Source: Luteipulveratus halotolerans (GTDB lineage Bacteria > Actinomycetota > Actinomycetes > Actinomycetales > Dermatophilaceae). Taken from it: a DNA stretch of 64,000 bases. Made by a program: the position numbers and the translations under genes. The stretch spans positions 248,001 through 312,000 of the forward strand of contig NZ_LAIR01000002.1 of the NCBI RefSeq assembly GCF_001247745.1, given 5' to 3'. This document shows positions 15,186 to 25,300 of this stretch, piece by piece; positions within the stretch are counted from its first letter, which is position 1; every line of letters begins with the position of its first letter. A model generated the notes under the pieces. That model had not been told where the DNA came from, searched no databases, and was given only the letters and a program-made list of their open reading frames with translations.

Positions 15186-17213
15186 ATGAACGTCAAGCGT
15201 TTCGCCCGCAGCCCGGGCCTGTGGATCGTCCTCATCGTGGCGATCGGCTTCCTGTGGTTCACGCTGGGCAACACCGGCGGCTACCAGCGTGTCGACACCT
15301 CCCAGGCGATGTCCCTCATCCAGCAGGACAAGGTCGACTCCGCCAAGGTCACGCCCGACCGCATCGACCTGACCCTGAAGGCCAAGCAGGACGTCGGCGA
15401 CGCCAAGGACACCGACAAGGTCCAGGCGTACTACGTCTCCGCCCGCGGTGACAGCGTCGTCGACCAGCTCAACGCCCACCCGCCGGCCAAGGGCTTCACC
15501 GACGACCCCGAGAAGCAGAACGTCTTCGTCAGCATGCTGCTGACGATCCTGCCGCTGCTGCTGATCCTGGGTCTGTTCTGGTTCTTCATGAGCCAGATGC
15601 AGGGCGGTGGCTCGCGGGTCATGCAGTTCGGCAAGTCCAAGGCCAAGCTGGCCAGCAAGGACATGCCCAAGGTCACCTTCGCCGACGTTGCCGGTTCGGA
15701 CGAGGCGGTCGAGGAGCTCCACGAGATCAAGGAGTTCCTGGCCGAGCCGCGCAAGTTCCTCGAGGTCGGCGCCAAGATCCCCAAGGGTGTGCTGCTCTAC
15801 GGCCCGCCCGGCACCGGTAAGACCCTGCTCGCGCGTGCGGTCGCCGGTGAGGCCGGGGTGCCGTTCTACACGATCTCGGGCTCGGACTTCGTCGAGATGT
15901 TCGTCGGTGTCGGCGCCTCGCGTGTGCGCGACCTGTTCGAGCAGGCCAAGGCCAACGCGCCGGCGATCATCTTCGTCGACGAGATCGACGCCGTCGGCCG
16001 TCACCGTGGCGCCGGTCTCGGCGGCGGTCACGACGAGCGCGAGCAGACCCTCAACCAGCTGCTGGTCGAGATGGACGGCTTCGACGTCAAGACCAACGTC
16101 ATCCTGATCGCGGCGACCAACCGTCCTGACATCCTCGACCCGGCGTTGCTGCGCCCGGGGCGGTTCGACCGTCAGATCGCGGTCGAGGCGCCCGACATGG
16201 TCGGCCGCCACCACATCCTGCAGGTCCACTCCAAGGGCAAGCCGATGGCTCAGGACGTCGACCTGCTGACGGTCGCGCGTCGTACGCCGGGCTTCTCCGG
16301 TGCCGACCTGGCCAACGTCCTCAACGAGGCCGCGCTGCTGACGGCTCGCTCCAACGCGCGCATCATCGACAACCGGGCGCTGGACGAGGCGATTGACCGC
16401 GTCATGGCCGGCCCGCAGAAGCGCACGCGCGTGATGAGCGCCAAGGAGCGCAAGATCACCGCTTACCACGAGGGCGGTCACGCCCTGGTCGCGGCGGCGC
16501 TCAACTACACCGACCCGGTCAGCAAGATCACGATCCTGCCGCGCGGTCGGGCCCTCGGCTACACCATGGTGCTGCCGGTCGACGACAAGTACTCCACGAC
16601 CCGCAACGAGCTGCTCGACCAGCTCGCGTACGCCCTCGGTGGCCGCGTCGCGGAAGAGGTCGTCTTCCACGACCCGAGCACCGGTGCGTCCAACGACATC
16701 GAGAAGGCCACCGGCCTGGCCCGCAAGATGGTCACGCAGTTCGGCATGAGCGAGCGGGTCGGCGCCATCAAGCTCGGGTCGGGCAACAGCGAGGTCTTCC
16801 TCGGCCGCGACATGGGCCACGAGCGCGACTACTCCGAAGAGCTCGCCGGGGTCGTCGACGAAGAGGTGCGCCGCCTGATCGAGGCCGCGCACGACGAGGC
16901 GTGGCACGCCCTCAACGACAACCGCGACATCCTCGACCAGCTCGTGCTCGAGCTGCTCGAGAAGGAGACGCTCAACCATGACGCGCTGGCTGAGATCTTC
17001 GCCCCCGTCCGCAAGCGCCCCGACCGTCCGGTGTGGCTGTCCAGCGACATGCGGACGGTCAGCGATCGCGGGCCGGTGCTGACGCCTGCGGAGCGCGAGG
17101 CGATCGAGCGTGGCGACTACGTCCCCGAGGACAAGCAGCACGTCGAGGCTCACCCGCCGGAGGCGGTCATCGAGGTTCCCGAGGGCGGCTATGTCGACCC
17201 CCAGGGGGATTGA
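15186..17213 (+). CDS. ftsH: ATP-dependent zinc metalloprotease FtsH
   Basis: A 675-aa membrane-anchored AAA+ protease that degrades misfolded membrane proteins. There are two N-terminal transmembrane segments (about residues 8-26 and 113-133) with an extracytoplasmic loop between them. Walker A G-P-P-G-T-G-K-T is at 206-213, followed by Walker B I-I-F-V-D-E-I-D and the second region of homology with R-P-G-R-F-D-R. The zinc site is H-E-G-G-H at about 428. A 60-residue charged tail ends the protein. Its last 23 bp overlap folE. Confidence 0.96.
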   Translation: MNVKRFARSPGLWIVLIVAIGFLWFTLGNTGGYQRVDTSQAMSLIQQDKVDSAKVTPDRIDLTLKAKQDVGDAKDTDKVQAYYVSARGDSVVDQLNAHPPAKGFTDDPEKQNVFVSMLLTILPLLLILGLFWFFMSQMQGGGSRVMQFGKSKAKLASKDMPKVTFADVAGSDEAVEELHEIKEFLAEPRKFLEVGAKIPKGVLLYGPPGTGKTLLARAVAGEAGVPFYTISGSDFVEMFVGVGASRVRDLFEQAKANAPAIIFVDEIDAVGRHRGAGLGGGHDEREQTLNQLLVEMDGFDVKTNVILIAATNRPDILDPALLRPGRFDRQIAVEAPDMVGRHHILQVHSKGKPMAQDVDLLTVARRTPGFSGADLANVLNEAALLTARSNARIIDNRALDEAIDRVMAGPQKRTRVMSAKERKITAYHEGGHALVAAALNYTDPVSKITILPRGRALGYTMVLPVDDKYSTTRNELLDQLAYALGGRVAEEVVFHDPSTGASNDIEKATGLARKMVTQFGMSERVGAIKLGSGNSEVFLGRDMGHERDYSEELAGVVDEEVRRLIEAAHDEAWHALNDNRDILDQLVLELLEKETLNHDALAEIFAPVRKRPDRPVWLSSDMRTVSDRGPVLTPAEREAIERGDYVPEDKQHVEAHPPEAVIEVPEGGYVDPQGD

Positions 17214-17769
17214 CCTCCCGCGGGCAGCAGCCGCGGTCCGCGAGCTGCTGATCGCGCTTGGCGAGGATCCCGAGCGCGAAGGTCTGCAGGACACCCCTGA
17301 CCGGGTGGCCCGGGCGTACGCCGAGCAGTTCGCCGGCATGCACCAGGACCCTGCGGAGGCGCTCTCGCGCACCTTCGACGTCGACCACGACGAGATGGTG
17401 CTGGTGCGTGACATCGAGGTCTACTCCACGTGTGAGCACCACCTGGTCCCGTTCCACGGGGTCGCGCACGTCGGCTACATCCCGAGCAAGACCGGCCGGG
17501 TGACGGGCCTGTCCAAGCTGGCCCGACTCGTCGACGTCTTCGCCAAGCGTCCGCAGGTGCAGGAGCGCCTCACGACGCAGATCGCCGACGCGATCGTCGA
17601 CCACCTCGACGCGCAGGGCGTGATCGTGGTCCTGGAGTGCGAGCACCTGTGCATGTCGATGCGCGGCGTACGCAAGCCCGGCGCCCGCACCCTGACGTCC
17701 GCGGTGCGCGGTCAGCTGCGCGATCCCGCCACGCGTGCGGAGGCCATGAGCCTCGTCATGGGTCGGTAG
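17191..17769 (+). CDS. folE: GTP cyclohydrolase I
   Basis: A 192-aa enzyme converting GTP to 7,8-dihydroneopterin triphosphate, the first step of folate synthesis. Zinc and active-site segments: S-T-C-E-H-H-L-V-P-F-H-G and E-C-E-H-L-C-M-S-M-R-G. ATG 17191 lies inside the ftsH 3' end (23-bp overlap) with GAGGGCGG upstream. This gives the normal family length; the longer upstream frame encodes a basic stretch unlike the family. Confidence 0.95.
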   Translation: MSTPRGIDLPRAAAAVRELLIALGEDPEREGLQDTPDRVARAYAEQFAGMHQDPAEALSRTFDVDHDEMVLVRDIEVYSTCEHHLVPFHGVAHVGYIPSKTGRVTGLSKLARLVDVFAKRPQVQERLTTQIADAIVDHLDAQGVIVVLECEHLCMSMRGVRKPGARTLTSAVRGQLRDPATRAEAMSLVMGR

Positions 17770-17775
17770 GCCGCG

Positions 17776-18615
17776 ATGCCGCGCACGCTGCCGCAGCCCC
17801 CGGCCGACCGTCCGCTGGTGATGGCGGTCGTCAACGTCACGCCCGACTCCTTCTCCGACGGCGGCCGCTGGTTCGACGCCGACGCCGCCATCGCCCACGG
17901 CCGCGAGCTGATCGGGCAGGGCGCCGACATCCTCGACGTCGGCGGTGAGTCGACCCGCCCGGGCGCGGGCCGCCCCGACGAGGCCGAAGAGCTGCGCCGC
18001 ATCGAGCCCGTCGTGCGTGCGCTCGCCGGCGAGGGCGCCGTGGTCAGCGTCGACACGATGCGTTCATCGGTGGCGGCTGCGGCGGTCGAGGCGGGCGCCA
18101 CGATCGTCAACGACGTCAGCGGCGGCCTCGCCGACGAGCGGATGGCCGACGTCGTGGCCGGCCTCGACGTCCCCTACGTCGCCATGCACTGGCGTGGCCA
18201 CAGCACCGTCATGCAGCAGCGCACCGACTACGCCGACGTCGTGGCCGATGTGTGCGCCGAGCTCGAGGCGCGGGTCGCCGCTCTCGAGGCGGCCGGCGTA
18301 CGCCGTGAGCAGCTGGTCGTCGACCCCGGCTTCGGCTTCGCCAAGACCGCCGACCAGAACTGGCAGATGCTGGCGCGGGTGGCCGAGTTCGAGCGGCTGG
18401 GTCTGCCCGTGCTGATCGGCACGTCACGCAAGTCGTTCCTCTCGCACGTCACCAGCCCGGACGCCGCGTTGCCGCCCGACCGGCGCGACCCGGCCACGGC
18501 CGCCACCAGCGTGCTGCTCGCGCAGGCCGGGGTCTGGGGCGTGCGCGTGCACGACGTGCCGTCGACGATGGCTGCGCTCGAGGTCGCAGCCCGCGTCGCG
18601 GAGGCCGGCCGATGA
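17776..18615 (+). CDS. folP: Dihydropteroate synthase
   Basis: A 279-aa enzyme joining 4-aminobenzoate to dihydropterin pyrophosphate; the target class of sulfonamides. Both PROSITE-type signatures are present: V-N-V-T-P-D-S-F-S-D-G-G near residue 18 and G-A-D-I-L-D-V-G-G-E-S-T-R-P-G-A near residue 51. D-P-G-F-G-F-A-K-T and G-T-S-R-K-S-F-L follow. It is 6 nt from folE and overlaps the folBK start by 4 nt (ATGA). Confidence 0.96.
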   Translation: MPRTLPQPPADRPLVMAVVNVTPDSFSDGGRWFDADAAIAHGRELIGQGADILDVGGESTRPGAGRPDEAEELRRIEPVVRALAGEGAVVSVDTMRSSVAAAAVEAGATIVNDVSGGLADERMADVVAGLDVPYVAMHWRGHSTVMQQRTDYADVVADVCAELEARVAALEAAGVRREQLVVDPGFGFAKTADQNWQMLARVAEFERLGLPVLIGTSRKSFLSHVTSPDAALPPDRRDPATAATSVLLAQAGVWGVRVHDVPSTMAALEVAARVAEAGR

Positions 18616-19505
18616 CGGATCGCATTGCGCTGCAAGGCATCTCGGTCACGGCGTGCCACGGTGTCCTCGACTCCGAGAAGGTCGAGCCGCAGCCGTTCCG
18701 TGCCGACATCGTGCTCGAGACCGACCTGCGCCGGGCCGGCGAGAGCGACGACCTGGATCACACGATCAGCTATGCCGAGATCGCGCAGGAGGCCGAGCGG
18801 GTGCTGTCCGGTCCGAGCGTCGACCTGATCGAGACGCTCGCCGAGCGCATCGCCGCGATCGCGCTCGCACGACCGACCGTCGAGGCGGTCGAGGTGGCGA
18901 TCCACAAGCCGCAGGCACCGGCCGGAGTGCCGTTCCGTGACCCGGTGCTCGACGGTCCATCGGTGACCGTCCGTCGCGAGCAGGACCGCCCGGTGGTGAT
19001 CGCGGCGGGGGCCAACCTCGGTGACCGCGCAGCGACGCTGCGCGCGGCCGTCCAGGCGCTGGTGGCGACTGAGGGCCTTGAGCTCGTACGCGTCTCGCCG
19101 CTCGTCGAGACCGATCCGGTCGGTGGTCCTGACCAGCCCGACTACGCCAACGCCGTCATCATCGCGCGTTCGCGCCTGGCGCCCGCGACGTTGTTGCGGC
19201 GGCTGCACCAGATCGAGTCCTGGCACGGGCGTACTCGCGAGATCCGTTGGGGTGCAAGGACTTTGGACCTCGACCTCATCCAGGTCGGTGACCCCGCCGA
19301 TGGCCACGACCTCACGTCCGACGATGAAGCGCTGACCCTCCCGCACCCGCGCGCGCACGAGCGCGCGTTCGTGCTGGTGCCCTGGCTGGCCGCCGACGCC
19401 GAGGCGCGGCTGCGCACACCCGAGGGTGTGCAGCGGGTGGCTGACCTGCTCGCCGATCTCGATGTGTCCGGTGTGCGGCCCGGACCGGACTGGGAGCCGT
19501 GGTGA
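18612..19505 (+). CDS. folBK: Bifunctional dihydroneopterin aldolase / HPPK (FolB-FolK fusion)
   Basis: A 297-aa fusion of consecutive folate enzymes. Residues 1-120 are FolB (G-I-S-V-T-A-C-H-G-V-L near the start, D-H-T-I-S-Y-A in the middle). Residues about 127-297 are FolK, with A-G-A-N-L-G-D-R and the signature W-G-A-R-T-L-D-L-D-L-I. HPPK then supplies the pyrophosphorylated pterin used by the upstream FolP. The two activities are separate genes in many bacteria. Confidence 0.94.
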   Translation: MTDRIALQGISVTACHGVLDSEKVEPQPFRADIVLETDLRRAGESDDLDHTISYAEIAQEAERVLSGPSVDLIETLAERIAAIALARPTVEAVEVAIHKPQAPAGVPFRDPVLDGPSVTVRREQDRPVVIAAGANLGDRAATLRAAVQALVATEGLELVRVSPLVETDPVGGPDQPDYANAVIIARSRLAPATLLRRLHQIESWHGRTREIRWGARTLDLDLIQVGDPADGHDLTSDDEALTLPHPRAHERAFVLVPWLAADAEARLRTPEGVQRVADLLADLDVSGVRPGPDWEPW

Positions 19506-19990
19506 ACGACGAAGGTCTGACCTGGAAGCACGCCGCCGGTGCGGCTGCGGTGGTGGCCGTGCCCGCGTACGTCGGCCTGCGGCTGTGGAGCTCGAGCGGG
19601 CGTGCGATGCCGCAGAACTCGTGGTTCGCGGTCGCGATCATCGTGCTGATGGCGGTCGCGATCCTGGTCGCGGCGCGTGAGATCCACCGCTACGTCAAGG
19701 GTGAGTCGACCGTCGTACCCACGCCGCAGCGCGCCCGTCGCACGCTCGTGGGGGCGCAGGCCACGATCGTCGGTGGCGGGGCCGCGGCGGGGTGGTATCT
19801 CGCGCAGGCGTTCGTCCATCTGCCCAACGCCGACGTCGACTCGATCCGGTCTGCGTTGATCCGGGCGTCGGTGCTGTTCGTCGTGAGTGCGGGGCTGTCG
19901 GTCGCCGGCCTCGTCGCGCAGGCGTGGTGCAAGAACCCGCCCGAGGACGACGACGCCGACCGCGACCACCTGCCCGGCACCACCGCCTGA
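19502..19990 (+). CDS. DUF3180 membrane protein
   Basis: A 162-aa protein with four hydrophobic segments (about residues 9-25, 37-57, 80-100 and 115-135) and a charged C-terminal end. It starts at a GTG sharing GTGA with the folBK stop; a GTG 3 nt earlier is equally possible. DUF3180 proteins typically follow folK in actinobacteria and their role is unknown. It is the last gene of the ftsH-fol operon. Confidence 0.88.
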   Translation: MNDEGLTWKHAAGAAAVVAVPAYVGLRLWSSSGRAMPQNSWFAVAIIVLMAVAILVAAREIHRYVKGESTVVPTPQRARRTLVGAQATIVGGGAAAGWYLAQAFVHLPNADVDSIRSALIRASVLFVVSAGLSVAGLVAQAWCKNPPEDDDADRDHLPGTTA

Positions 19991-20000
19991 CCCCGCAATC

Positions 20001-20151
20001 GCTGGTCGAGCCGATACTCCGCTGGTTGAGCCGGGCCGGAGCGCTAGCGGAGGCCCGTGTCGAAACCAGGTCAGGCGTCCGCTCAGTCTCCCTGCGCCAT
20101 AAGGGGTTTCGACTCGGTCTCGGCTAGCGCCTCGACCGGCTCAACCAGCGG
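20001..20151. repeat. REP-like element with a 16-bp inverted repeat
   Basis: ccgctggttgagccgg (20019-20034) and ccggctcaaccagcgg (20136-20151) are perfect inverted arms. Nested complementary words (gcgctagcg / ctagcgcc, gtcgaaacc / ggtttcgac) allow a long cruciform. It fills the gap between convergent operons. Related words (tcgaccagcgg) occur near 34250 and 41090. Confidence 0.7.
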
Positions 20152-20157
20152 TGTGGC

Positions 20158-21072
20158 TCAGGCCGGGGTGGCCCAGACGACCCAGTTGCCGGTGCGGTGA
20201 CCGGCTCGGATGCGGGTGTTGAGGTCGCAGGTGATCAGCCGGAGGCTCGGCCCGCTGGTCTTGCCCCAGATCGACCCGTCGTACTGCGCGGCCTTCTTGT
20301 CGCGCCCCGCTGACTGCGTGACGCGGAACGCCATCTGCGAGCCGTCGCGGTAGCGGATCAGCACGCGGTCGCCGGGCTGCGCCTTGGGCAGGTTGTAGAA
20401 CGTGTCGGGCGCGCCCGCATGGGTGATGTGGCCGACGAGGACGGACGTGCCGGCGTACCCGGGCCGCACGTAGCCGCCGCCGGAGTACCAGCCGGCGACG
20501 CCGCCGGGCGGGTTGAGCTCGCCGTTCGTCAGGCCGACCGGGCCGATCGACTGGGTGAGCAGGGTGCGGCCGGACGAGCTCACGACGCTGACACTGACGG
20601 GTCGACTGGTCGGGCGCTTCGTGGTGGACGACCGGAGCGTGCCGGCGTTCTCGGTGCCCGAACCGGTCGAGGTGCCCGGCGTCTTCGTTGCAGACGGCCG
20701 GGTGCTGGGGGTCGAGCTGTCGCCGTCGGTGGTGGCGTCACCCGTGGCTGACGGTCCGCTGGTGACCTTGCCGTCCGAGCTGGCGTAGGCCCGTACGCCG
20801 GTGCCAGCCTGGGTCGGGTCGCCCGTCTGTGCTTTGGTGCCCGCCGAGGTCGCTGAGGCACTGGATGCTGCTGCGCTCGGGGTGTCAGCGGTCGTGGGCG
20901 CCGGGCCGGTCGGCGTACCCGGTGCGGATGACGTGCGCGCCGGGCCGGGGTCGATCGAGGTCGGTGACTGGGTGGGCAGGTCGGCGCGTTGGTCGGCAGT
21001 GCCGCAGGCGGCCAGTCCGACGGCGAGGCCCACCGTGAGAGCGGCGCTGGCGAGCGAGGTCTTGCGGGTCAT
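20158..21072 (-). CDS. Class F sortase, lipoprotein-like
   Basis: A 304-aa protein starting at ATG 21072 (GGGAGGA upstream). The signal peptide ends L-A-A-C-G, so lipid attachment to that Cys is possible. A long Ser/Thr/Pro linker (residues about 30-165) leads to the sortase domain. The catalytic His is in V-L-V-G-H-I-T-H, the Cys in L-I-T-C-D-L, and an Arg lies close after it. Class F sortases are transpeptidases of actinobacteria. The adjacent cell-surface protein is the natural candidate partner. Confidence 0.88.
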   Translation of the reverse strand: MTRKTSLASAALTVGLAVGLAACGTADQRADLPTQSPTSIDPGPARTSSAPGTPTGPAPTTADTPSAAASSASATSAGTKAQTGDPTQAGTGVRAYASSDGKVTSGPSATGDATTDGDSSTPSTRPSATKTPGTSTGSGTENAGTLRSSTTKRPTSRPVSVSVVSSSGRTLLTQSIGPVGLTNGELNPPGGVAGWYSGGGYVRPGYAGTSVLVGHITHAGAPDTFYNLPKAQPGDRVLIRYRDGSQMAFRVTQSAGRDKKAAQYDGSIWGKTSGPSLRLITCDLNTRIRAGHRTGNWVVWATPA

Positions 21073-21162
21073 GGCGTCCTCCCCAGACGTCAGGGGCAAT
21101 GGCAAGGGGTGGGACCCGCCAAGTCTGGCAGGCCCCACCCCGAGCGGCTAGTGCTTGGTCCT

Positions 21163-22083
21163 TCAGCCCTTCATGCGGCGACGGGCGACGACGCCCGCAC
21201 CGATGACGCCACCGAGGGTGGCCAGGCCGCCGAGCGCGACGGCGGTGTTGGCGCCGCCCTCGTCGCCGACCATGTCGGTCTGGACGGGCGGGCCGCTGAC
21301 CGTGCCGGTCGGAGCCGGGGTGGTCTCGGAGCCGGTGGGCTCACCCGTGGGCTCGTCCGTGGTCGGGTTGTCGGTGGGCTCGTCCGTGGTGGGCGAGTCG
21401 GTCGGCTCGTCCGTGGTCGGGCTGTCGGTGGGCTCGTCCGTGGTGGGCGAGTCGGTCGGGCTCTGCGACGAGGTGGGTGACTCGGTCGGGCCGGCGTCGC
21501 CGACCTGGATGGTGGCGATCGTGGTGTTCTGACCCGGCTTCAGCGCGCACTCGATCGGGAGGCCGAGGCCGCTGTCGGTCTTGAGGTCAGCGGTGAAGTC
21601 GCCGACCTTGACCTCGATCGTGCCGGGCTCGCTCGGAGCGGTCTCGGCGGCACCGGTGCCACTCGCGTTGGTCACGACCGGGCCGGTGGCGGGCACCGAG
21701 GTGGTCGGCACGGTGAGGTCCGCGGTGCGAGCGGTGCCGTCGACGGTGTACTTCGCGGCGCTGGTGCCGGACAGCGACTTCACGCTGAGGCTGCGCAGGG
21801 TGTCCGCAGCCGCGGTGGAGGTCGTGACCTTGGCCGTGACTGCCGGAGCCGGGATGGCCTCGCCGGGCTCGACCTTTGCGGGAACGTCGACGGTGACCTC
21901 GGCGGTCCACTCACCCTGCGGGATGACCGTGCCGAACACCGTGGCCTTGCAGTCGTACTTCACGGCCGTAGCTGCGTGGGCGTCGCCCGAGGACAGGCCC
22001 ACCATGCTGACAGCGAGCGCGCCGGTGACGACGGCCGCGCCTCCCAGGCGGCGGATGGAACGGGCAGAGCTGTGCTGCGTCAT
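21163..22083 (-). CDS. Secreted Thr/Pro-rich surface protein (DUF6801-like)
   Basis: 306 aa. Signal peptide to about residue 37 (D-A-H-A-A-T), then a beta-rich domain with two cysteines (Y-D-C-K, I-E-C-A-L) resembling DUF6801, which I place only tentatively. A low-complexity stalk follows with four D-E-P-T-D-S/N-P-T-T-type units, then a hydrophobic helix and R-R-R-M-K-G. The layout matches a sortase-anchored protein, but no LPxTG is present; V-Q-T-D-M-V-G occupies that position. AAGGAG precedes the ATG. It lies directly upstream of the class F sortase gene. Confidence 0.8.
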   Translation of the reverse strand: MTQHSSARSIRRLGGAAVVTGALAVSMVGLSSGDAHAATAVKYDCKATVFGTVIPQGEWTAEVTVDVPAKVEPGEAIPAPAVTAKVTTSTAAADTLRSLSVKSLSGTSAAKYTVDGTARTADLTVPTTSVPATGPVVTNASGTGAAETAPSEPGTIEVKVGDFTADLKTDSGLGLPIECALKPGQNTTIATIQVGDAGPTESPTSSQSPTDSPTTDEPTDSPTTDEPTDSPTTDEPTDNPTTDEPTGEPTGSETTPAPTGTVSGPPVQTDMVGDEGGANTAVALGGLATLGGVIGAGVVARRRMKG

Positions 22084-22345
22084 GGTGCTCCTTGCTAGGG
22101 CGAAGGCAGACCCCCGTGTCTACCTACCTTTGAGTAAGTAGTTCAGAAGGTACGGCCATGTGACCCACGTCGCAACGGATTCGCAAGAACTGGTCAGGGA
22201 ACAGTCAGGGCAGCCGCGCGCAGGCGCGAGCAACGGCGTTATCAAAACGTGACCGAAGTGACGCTGTGCTGTTCCGCGGAACGGGTGTTTCCTGCAGGAA
22301 CGAGCGCCGGCGACGGAGCCGGTGGTCTTCCTGGGGAGGTAAGGC
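22084..22345 (+). promoter_or_regulatory. Divergent intergenic region upstream of the RHS gene
   Basis: This 262-bp region separates the leftward surface-protein gene from the rightward RHS gene. A strong Shine-Dalgarno (GGGAGGTAAGG, about 22332-22342) precedes ATG 22346. ctacctacctttgagtaagtag at 22121-22142 is AT-richer than its surroundings and may hold the leftward promoter. No gene is seen. Confidence 0.4.
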
Positions 22346-25300
22346 ATGTCGTCACGCATGACTCGGGCAGCAGTTGTAGCCACCGCGCTGATCGTCAGCG
22401 GCGCAGCGACCGGGGTGGGCTCGCCCCCCCCATTTAGCCCACGCGGCAGGGACAGCGACGCCCGTCGCAACGGGCGCACGTCCGGGGGCGACACGAATCC
22501 CGTTCCAGCTCAGTGACCAGGTGAGCGCCTCGGTCGACGTGGGCTCCGGCAACTTGATGGTCTCGACGATCGACCGCACGGCGCCAAGCATCCAGGGTCT
22601 CCAGGCCTTCGGGCTGACCTACCAGTCCATGAGCCAGGGCACGTCATCGCAGCTCAAGTCCGGCGCCGCCGGGCAAGGCTGGTTCATGACCATGGGGCAG
22701 GACAACCGCCTGGTCAGCAACGACGACGGTTCCTTGCTCTATCTCGGAACCGATGCTCAGCAGGGCAAGTTCACGCCGATCAGCGGTAGCAGCGGCTATT
22801 CCGCACCGGCTGGCTTCAAGAAGTCGCTCGTGAAGAACTCCGACGGCACCTACTCCATGACCGACCTGCGTAGCCGGGTGGTGTCGAAGTTCGGCACCGA
22901 CGGTCGGCTTGTCTCGCAGACCAACCGCAGCGGCCAGGCGACCACTTTCGCCTACTCCGGCGGCAACGTGTCGTCCGTGACCCTTCCGACCGGGCAGAAG
23001 CTGGCGGTGAGCTTCGCCAACGGGAAGATCAGCTCCATCACCCGACCGGCCAACGGTTCACTCGCCGCAGGCACGGTCACCTACTCGTATGACAGCTCCG
23101 GCCGTCTGAGCGCAATCAGCCGGCCGGCCGTGGGCGGTAGCCCGGCCAGCACGGTGGGGTTCGGCTACGACGGATCGGGCAATCTCGTGCTGGTCTCGAC
23201 CGATGGGCACCTCCTGGCCATGGCGTACGACGGCAGCCATCGCGTGACCGCCGTGACTCATGGCACCACCAGCGACACGGCAAAGACCCGCTTCTCGTAC
23301 GTTTCGAGTACGCAGACGCAGGTCGCCGCACCGACCACCGACCAGAACCAGGACTTCCCGTCGGTTCCGCACACGACATACACGATCAACAGCAGCCAGC
23401 GGGTCACCTCGGTCACGGATCCCCTTGGTCGCAAACGGGATACGAGCTACACGCCATTCTTCGACGTCGCGTCACAGACGAACGGGATGGGTGGCACCGC
23501 AACCGGCGCATACGGAGCCAACGGTGGTGCGTCCCTGACCAAGGCGACCAGTGCCTTCGGCGCCAGCCAGTCGTACACCTATGGGACAGGCAACAACGCA
23601 TACGACCCCGCCTCGGGGACCGACGCGCAGGGCAACTCGTCCCTGTTCACGTACGACGGTTCGGGCCGACCGGCGTCAACGACATCCTCGGGTGCTAAGG
23701 CGGAGGTGAGCTACTACGACGACGGGCTACCGAAGACGTCTACCGACCCGGCCGGCCGACAAACGACCTACACCGAGGACCCGAGTGCGAAGTACATCAC
23801 CAAGATCACACCGCCGAGTGGGTCCCCGATGGGCGCAACGACGATCAGCGGCAATCCGGCCACATCGGTCACGAACGGTGCTGGGCAGACGACGACGTAC
23901 ACGTACAACGACCGATACCGCGTGGACAAAGTCGCGACCGCTACCCAGTCGGTCAGCTACACCTATGACGCCTCCGGCCGGGTGACCTCGCGGACCGACA
24001 AGAACCAGAAGGTGACATACGGGTACGACGCCCGCGGCAACGTGAGTGAGATCGCCGCAACACCAGTGGCAGGTGGCAGCGCGCCGGCCGCGAGCACGGT
24101 GAGCTACACCTACGACAAGAGCGGCAACATTGCATCGCGTACGGTCGCTGGCTCGACAACGAAGTATGTCTACGACGACGCGAACCAACTTCTCGCCATG
24201 ACGCTGGCAGACGGCTCGATCACCAGCTTCAAGTACAACAATGCCGGACAGCGCACCGACACCTACTGGCGCACCAACAGCGACAACTCGCAGTTCGCGG
24301 CGCACAGCAGGAGTGTTTTCGGCGCCGGTGGCAATCTCGCGCAGCAATGGACCTCGGTCAAAAGCGATGACAGTAACCGCTTGTACGACTACTCGTACTG
24401 CAACGCGAAGTACGCGGATGCTCCGACCTGCCCGTGGAACACCTCGTCCTCGCTCAACACCGGGAAGATTCAGTACATCAAGAACGGGAAGACGGGCGCG
24501 ATCACGCAGCTCGGGTACGACAACCGGAACCGGTTGGTCTCGGCCTCGAACTGGGAAGGTCACAGCTACGCCTATACCTATGACTCGGTGGGAAACCGCA
24601 CGTCGGTCAAGCGCGACGGAACGACTGTCCAAAGTCTGACCTACAACGCTGCGAACCAGATCTCCAGCAGCGGATATGACTACGACAAGGCCGGCCGTCG
24701 TACAGCGGCCGCGGGTCAGGGGTCCACTACCTGGAACGACCTCGGGCAGACGAGTGCGCGGACCAACGGCACCAGCTCAGGTACGTACTCGTATGCGGGA
24801 GAGGGCCAGGACGAGCTGATCCAGCAGAAGGACGCGGACACGACCAAGACCTACGTCTGGGGCCGCACCAACCAGGCCGGTGTGCCGACGATGGAGCACT
24901 CGACCTACAACGGGGTCGCCACGGTCATCGACAACGACAGTGCTGGGATGCCGCTCAACTACAAGGACGGCGGGCAGAACCTGTTCGTCATGTTCGACGG
25001 GCTCGGACGGATGGTGGGCACCGTCGGTGAAGACGGGGCGCAGACCAGCAAGTACACCTATGACCCATTCCTGGAGCTCACCGATATCACTTATCCGGCA
25101 GGCACGGCAGCGAGCAAGGAGGCTGCGGGCAAGGCCACTGAGCTGAACGCGTCCGGTGCGGGGCAGGTGCCGTGGTCGACCACTGGCGTCCAGGACGAGG
25201 TGGTCAAGGGGTATTGGAAGCGCGGCACCCGCTGGCACGACACGGCCACGGGAACGTGGACGTCCGTCGATCCCATCACGAAACTCAACGACCCGAACCG

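Noticed and set aside
14658..17414. 918-aa leftward open frame opposite ftsH
   Set aside because: Antisense shadow of a high-GC gene; the plus strand is clearly FtsH with all catalytic motifs.
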